Source: Methylobacterium sp. R2-1
GTDB lineage: Bacteria > Pseudomonadota > Alphaproteobacteria > Rhizobiales > Beijerinckiaceae
DNA length: 64,000 nt
Direction of reading: 5' to 3'
Assembly (NCBI RefSeq): GCF_014191355.1
Contig: NZ_JACHWM010000006.1
Coordinates: 124,001-188,000, forward strand
Below the pieces are notes generated by a model. It did not search any database. It was not told where the DNA came from and saw only the letters and a list, made by a program, of their open reading frames with translations. The position numbers were made by a program, and so were the translations under genes. Position 1 is the first letter of the stretch. Every line of letters begins with the position of its first letter. Shown piece after piece: positions 61,764 to 64,000 of the stretch.

Positions 61764-62206
61764 TGCCCGATTTCCTCGACCTCGCCTTCGCCGCCGCTCG
61801 TGAGGCCGCGGCGCTGGGCGAGGTGCCGGTCGGCGCGGCCGTGGTGCGGGACGGAACCGTGCTCGCGGTGGCCGGCAACCGGCCCCGCACGCTGTCCGAC
61901 CCCACCGCTCATGCTGAGATCCTGGCGATCCGCGCCGCCTGCGCCGCGCTCCGCGACGAGCGCCTTACCGGCTGCGACCTCTACGTGACCCTTGAGCCAT
62001 GTCCGATGTGCGCGGGCGCGATTTCCTTCGCCCGCATCCGCCGGCTCTACTACGCCGCCTCCGACCCCAAGGGCGGGGGCGTCGAGCACGGCCCCCGCGT
62101 GTTCAATCAGCCGACCTGCCACCACGCGCCGGAGGTCTATTCGGGGTTTCGCGAGGGCGAGGCGGCAGGCCTCCTCAGGGACTTTTTCGCCGAGCGGCGG
62201 GGGTGA
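61763..62206 (+). CDS. tadA: tRNA adenosine deaminase-type nucleoside deaminase
   Basis: ATG 61763 overlaps the purD stop; a GTG one codon earlier is possible. The 147-residue enzyme has the zinc-binding HAE (DPTAHAEILAIRAAC) and PCPMCAGA motifs and the FNQPTCHHAPEV finish typical of TadA, which converts A34 to inosine in tRNA-Arg(ACG). A tRNA-Arg(ACG) gene, its expected substrate, lies at 44.1 kb in this window. A guanine-deaminase-like role cannot be fully ruled out. Confidence 0.9.
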   Translation: MPDFLDLAFAAAREAAALGEVPVGAAVVRDGTVLAVAGNRPRTLSDPTAHAEILAIRAACAALRDERLTGCDLYVTLEPCPMCAGAISFARIRRLYYAASDPKGGGVEHGPRVFNQPTCHHAPEVYSGFREGEAAGLLRDFFAERRG

Positions 62207-62314
62207 GCCGGGAAAGCCGCCCGTCGTGACGGTGGAGGACTTCGGAGCGTCGAACCAGGGCTGCGCGCGGCGCGTTCGACCCTTCGTCCTCCCACCTCAC
62301 CGGAGCCCCCTCCC

Positions 62315-63016
62315 ATGGTCCCGACCTACCAGCGCGCCCTGATCGTCGGTGCCGGTCCCGGCCTGAGCGCCTCGCTGGCGCGCCTGTTCGCGGCCGAGGG
62401 GCTGAAGGTCGGGCTCGCTGCACGCAACACCGAAAAGCTCAACGACCTCGCCGCAGAGACGGGGGCTGTGGTCCATGCCTGCGATGCCACCGATCCGAGC
62501 GCGGTCGAGGCCCTGTTCCCCCGGCTCGAACCGGCGCTGGGCGGTCCGCCGGACGTGGTGGTCTACAACGCCAGCGGCCGGCTGCGTGGCGCCACAATCG
62601 ATCTCGATCCGGAGGCCGTGGCCCGCGCGCTCTCGGTCTCGGCCTATGGCGGCTTTCTCGTGGCACAGGCGGCCGCCCGGCGGATGCTGCCGCATCGCCA
62701 CGGGGCGATCCTGTTCACCGGCGCTTCGGCGAGCGTGAAGGGATTTGCGGGCTCGGCCCCCTTCGCCATGGGCAAGTTCGCCCTGCGGGGCCTCGCGCAG
62801 AGCCTCGCCCGCGAGTGGCAGCCCAAGGGCATCCATGTGGCCCATGTCGTGATCGACGGCGCCATCCGCTCCGCCGCGCGGCCCGATCCGGAGGGGCGCC
62901 CCGACGCGACCCTCGACCCGGACGCCATCGCGAAAAACTACCTCGCCCTCCTGCACCAGGACCGAAGCGCCTGGACCGACGAGATCGCCCTGCGGCCGTG
63001 GGTGGAAACGTTTTGA
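62315..63016 (+). CDS. Short-chain dehydrogenase/reductase with Phe at the Tyr position
   Basis: The 233-residue protein has the nucleotide-binding GAGPGLSASLARLF, the VVYNASGR turn and a catalytic Ser in FTGASASVKG. The Tyr-x-x-x-Lys site reads Phe-Ala-Met-Gly-Lys. Without the Tyr, proton transfer must differ, so it could be a divergent SDR or a non-classical reductase. The C-terminus is classical-SDR-like in length. It is convergent with the hydrolase, 4 bases apart. Confidence 0.85.
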   Translation: MVPTYQRALIVGAGPGLSASLARLFAAEGLKVGLAARNTEKLNDLAAETGAVVHACDATDPSAVEALFPRLEPALGGPPDVVVYNASGRLRGATIDLDPEAVARALSVSAYGGFLVAQAAARRMLPHRHGAILFTGASASVKGFAGSAPFAMGKFALRGLAQSLAREWQPKGIHVAHVVIDGAIRSAARPDPEGRPDATLDPDAIAKNYLALLHQDRSAWTDEIALRPWVETF

Positions 63017-63020
63017 GGTT

Positions 63021-63938
63021 TCACTCCGTCAGAAACCCCTCCAACGCCCGTAGCGTCGGCTCCGGCGCCTCCTCGGCCATGAAGTGACCGGAGGCGATTG
63101 TTGCGCCCTGCGCCTTCGGTGCAAAGGTCCGCTGCCAGGCCGCCAGCGCGGTCTCGGGTTTGTCCTTGTCGAGATAGGCCTCGCTCGCGAGCACGAGCAC
63201 CGGCATCGCTAAGGTCCGGCCCGCGGCGAGGTCGTTGCGGTCGGCGGCACGGTCGGACCCGTCGGCGCCGCCCGCCCGATAATCCTCGCACATCGCGTGA
63301 ATGCGCTCGGGCACGTTCCAGGCCTGACGGTAGAGGGTGAGCGCGTGGCGGTCGAAGGCGGCGAGGTCGTGCCCCGCGGTCCAGTCGCGCAGCAGCCCCC
63401 CGAAATAGCGGTCCGGGTCGCGGCGGATCGCCTCCTCCGGCTCCGGGGCGGGGCGCGAAAGGAACGACCAGTGCGGGTTCGCGGCGGGGTTCGCCTCGAT
63501 GCGGGCCCACTGCACGTCGGTCGGAACGATGTCGAGCAGCGCGAGGCGCTCGATCCGGCCCGGTTCGTCGAGGGCGAGCCGGTAGCCGACGCGGGCGCCG
63601 CGATCGTGGCCGGCCAGCGCGAAGCGGACATGGCCGAGCCGCTCCATTACCGCGACGATCTCCGCCCCGAGCCGCCGCTTGGTGTAGGCGTTCTCTCCAC
63701 TGCTCGAGTCGGGAGCGGCCGACCAGCCGTAGCCCTTCAGGTCGAGGGCGATGACACGGTGCGTCTCGGCGAGCGCGGGCGCCAGCCGGTGCCACATCGC
63801 GTGGCTCTGCGGGAAGCCGTGCAGCAGAAGGAGCGGCGGCGCCGTTTCCAGACCGCCGGCTCGGCCGAACCAGCGGCCCGCCGGCCCCTCGATCCAGAGC
63901 GCCTCGAAGCCGGGAAACAGGTCGTCGCCCTCCGCCAT
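63021..63938 (-). CDS. Alpha/beta hydrolase, fluoroacetate-dehalogenase/epoxide-hydrolase-like
   Basis: The 305-residue protein has the oxyanion-loop LLHGFPQSHAMWHRLAPAL and the nucleophile elbow AGHDRGARVGYRLALDEP with Asp as nucleophile. A catalytic His lies in ASGHFMAEEAPE. Asp nucleophiles occur in haloacid dehalogenases and epoxide hydrolases. The HDRGAR form is close to fluoroacetate dehalogenase-type proteins, but substrate cannot be set from sequence. There is no signal peptide. Confidence 0.88.
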   Translation of the reverse strand: MAEGDDLFPGFEALWIEGPAGRWFGRAGGLETAPPLLLLHGFPQSHAMWHRLAPALAETHRVIALDLKGYGWSAAPDSSSGENAYTKRRLGAEIVAVMERLGHVRFALAGHDRGARVGYRLALDEPGRIERLALLDIVPTDVQWARIEANPAANPHWSFLSRPAPEPEEAIRRDPDRYFGGLLRDWTAGHDLAAFDRHALTLYRQAWNVPERIHAMCEDYRAGGADGSDRAADRNDLAAGRTLAMPVLVLASEAYLDKDKPETALAAWQRTFAPKAQGATIASGHFMAEEAPEPTLRALEGFLTE

Positions 63939-64000
63939 CCGCCGTCCTTCCCACTCCGCCGCTTCCGCTTCCGTGCGCTTTCCGTGCGCTTGCCTGACGC

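Overview
The window reads as a chromosome segment of a Methylobacterium/Methylorubrum-type alphaproteobacterium. The evidence is very high GC in the core genes, a lanthanide-type methanol dehydrogenase (XoxF, with its Asp-Tyr-Asp signature), fdxA-carD-rpoH on one strand, a DUF4170 protein, a phasin and a short-chain PHA depolymerase-like esterase. No rRNA or CRISPR array was seen. Two tRNA genes are present, tRNA-Arg(ACG) and tRNA-Pro(CGG).

Layout. (1) 1-3.7 kb: minus-strand glycosyltransferase cluster (unknown partial protein, GT2, GT4-like, and a truncated GT C-terminus) that ends abruptly in gene-poor DNA. (2) 3.7-9.5 kb: scrambled accessory DNA with a Sec-leader tail-spike/pectate-lyase-like protein, phage fragments, a sulfotransferase-like gene facing an inverted C-terminal duplicate of itself, and a Prim-Pol relic with an in-frame TAG. 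(3) 9.6-24.7 kb: loosely packed, variable DNA. It holds small secreted or orphan proteins, a glyoxalase-fold protein, a phasin, an HNH nuclease, a transglutaminase, a PHA-depolymerase-like esterase, and relics of a Crp/Fnr regulator and a histidine kinase. (4) 24.8-31.3 kb: a compact, translationally coupled minus-strand phage-like cluster (ribbon-helix-helix protein, exported tail-fibre-like protein, small exported coiled-coil protein, internal-virion-like protein, SleB-type hydrolase/ejection-like protein). (5) 31.77-44.08 kb: an integrated island bounded by perfect 46-bp direct repeats that match the 3' half of tRNA-Arg. It carries a tyrosine integrase, a PLD-superfamily nuclease (BfiI/NgoFVII-like), two adjacent N4-cytosine-type DNA methyltransferases (one with an N-terminal MerR-like HTH), a DUF5681/small-terminase-like protein, a Prim-Pol/AAA helicase and two AlpA-like regulators. 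This is the layout of a P4-like satellite carrying a restriction-modification system. (6) 44-64 kb: ordinary core chromosome with LysR, rpoH, carD, fdxA, an AcuI-like reductase, greB, xoxF with a divergent two-component system, prs, DUF4170, xseA, purD, tadA, an SDR and an alpha/beta hydrolase.

The most interesting part is the island in (5). Its predicted defence module is a nuclease convergent with two MTases. A 10-bp-phased direct repeat covers the start codon of the HTH-MTase and could be an autoregulatory site. All functional statements are from sequence reading and family knowledge; no database search was possible.
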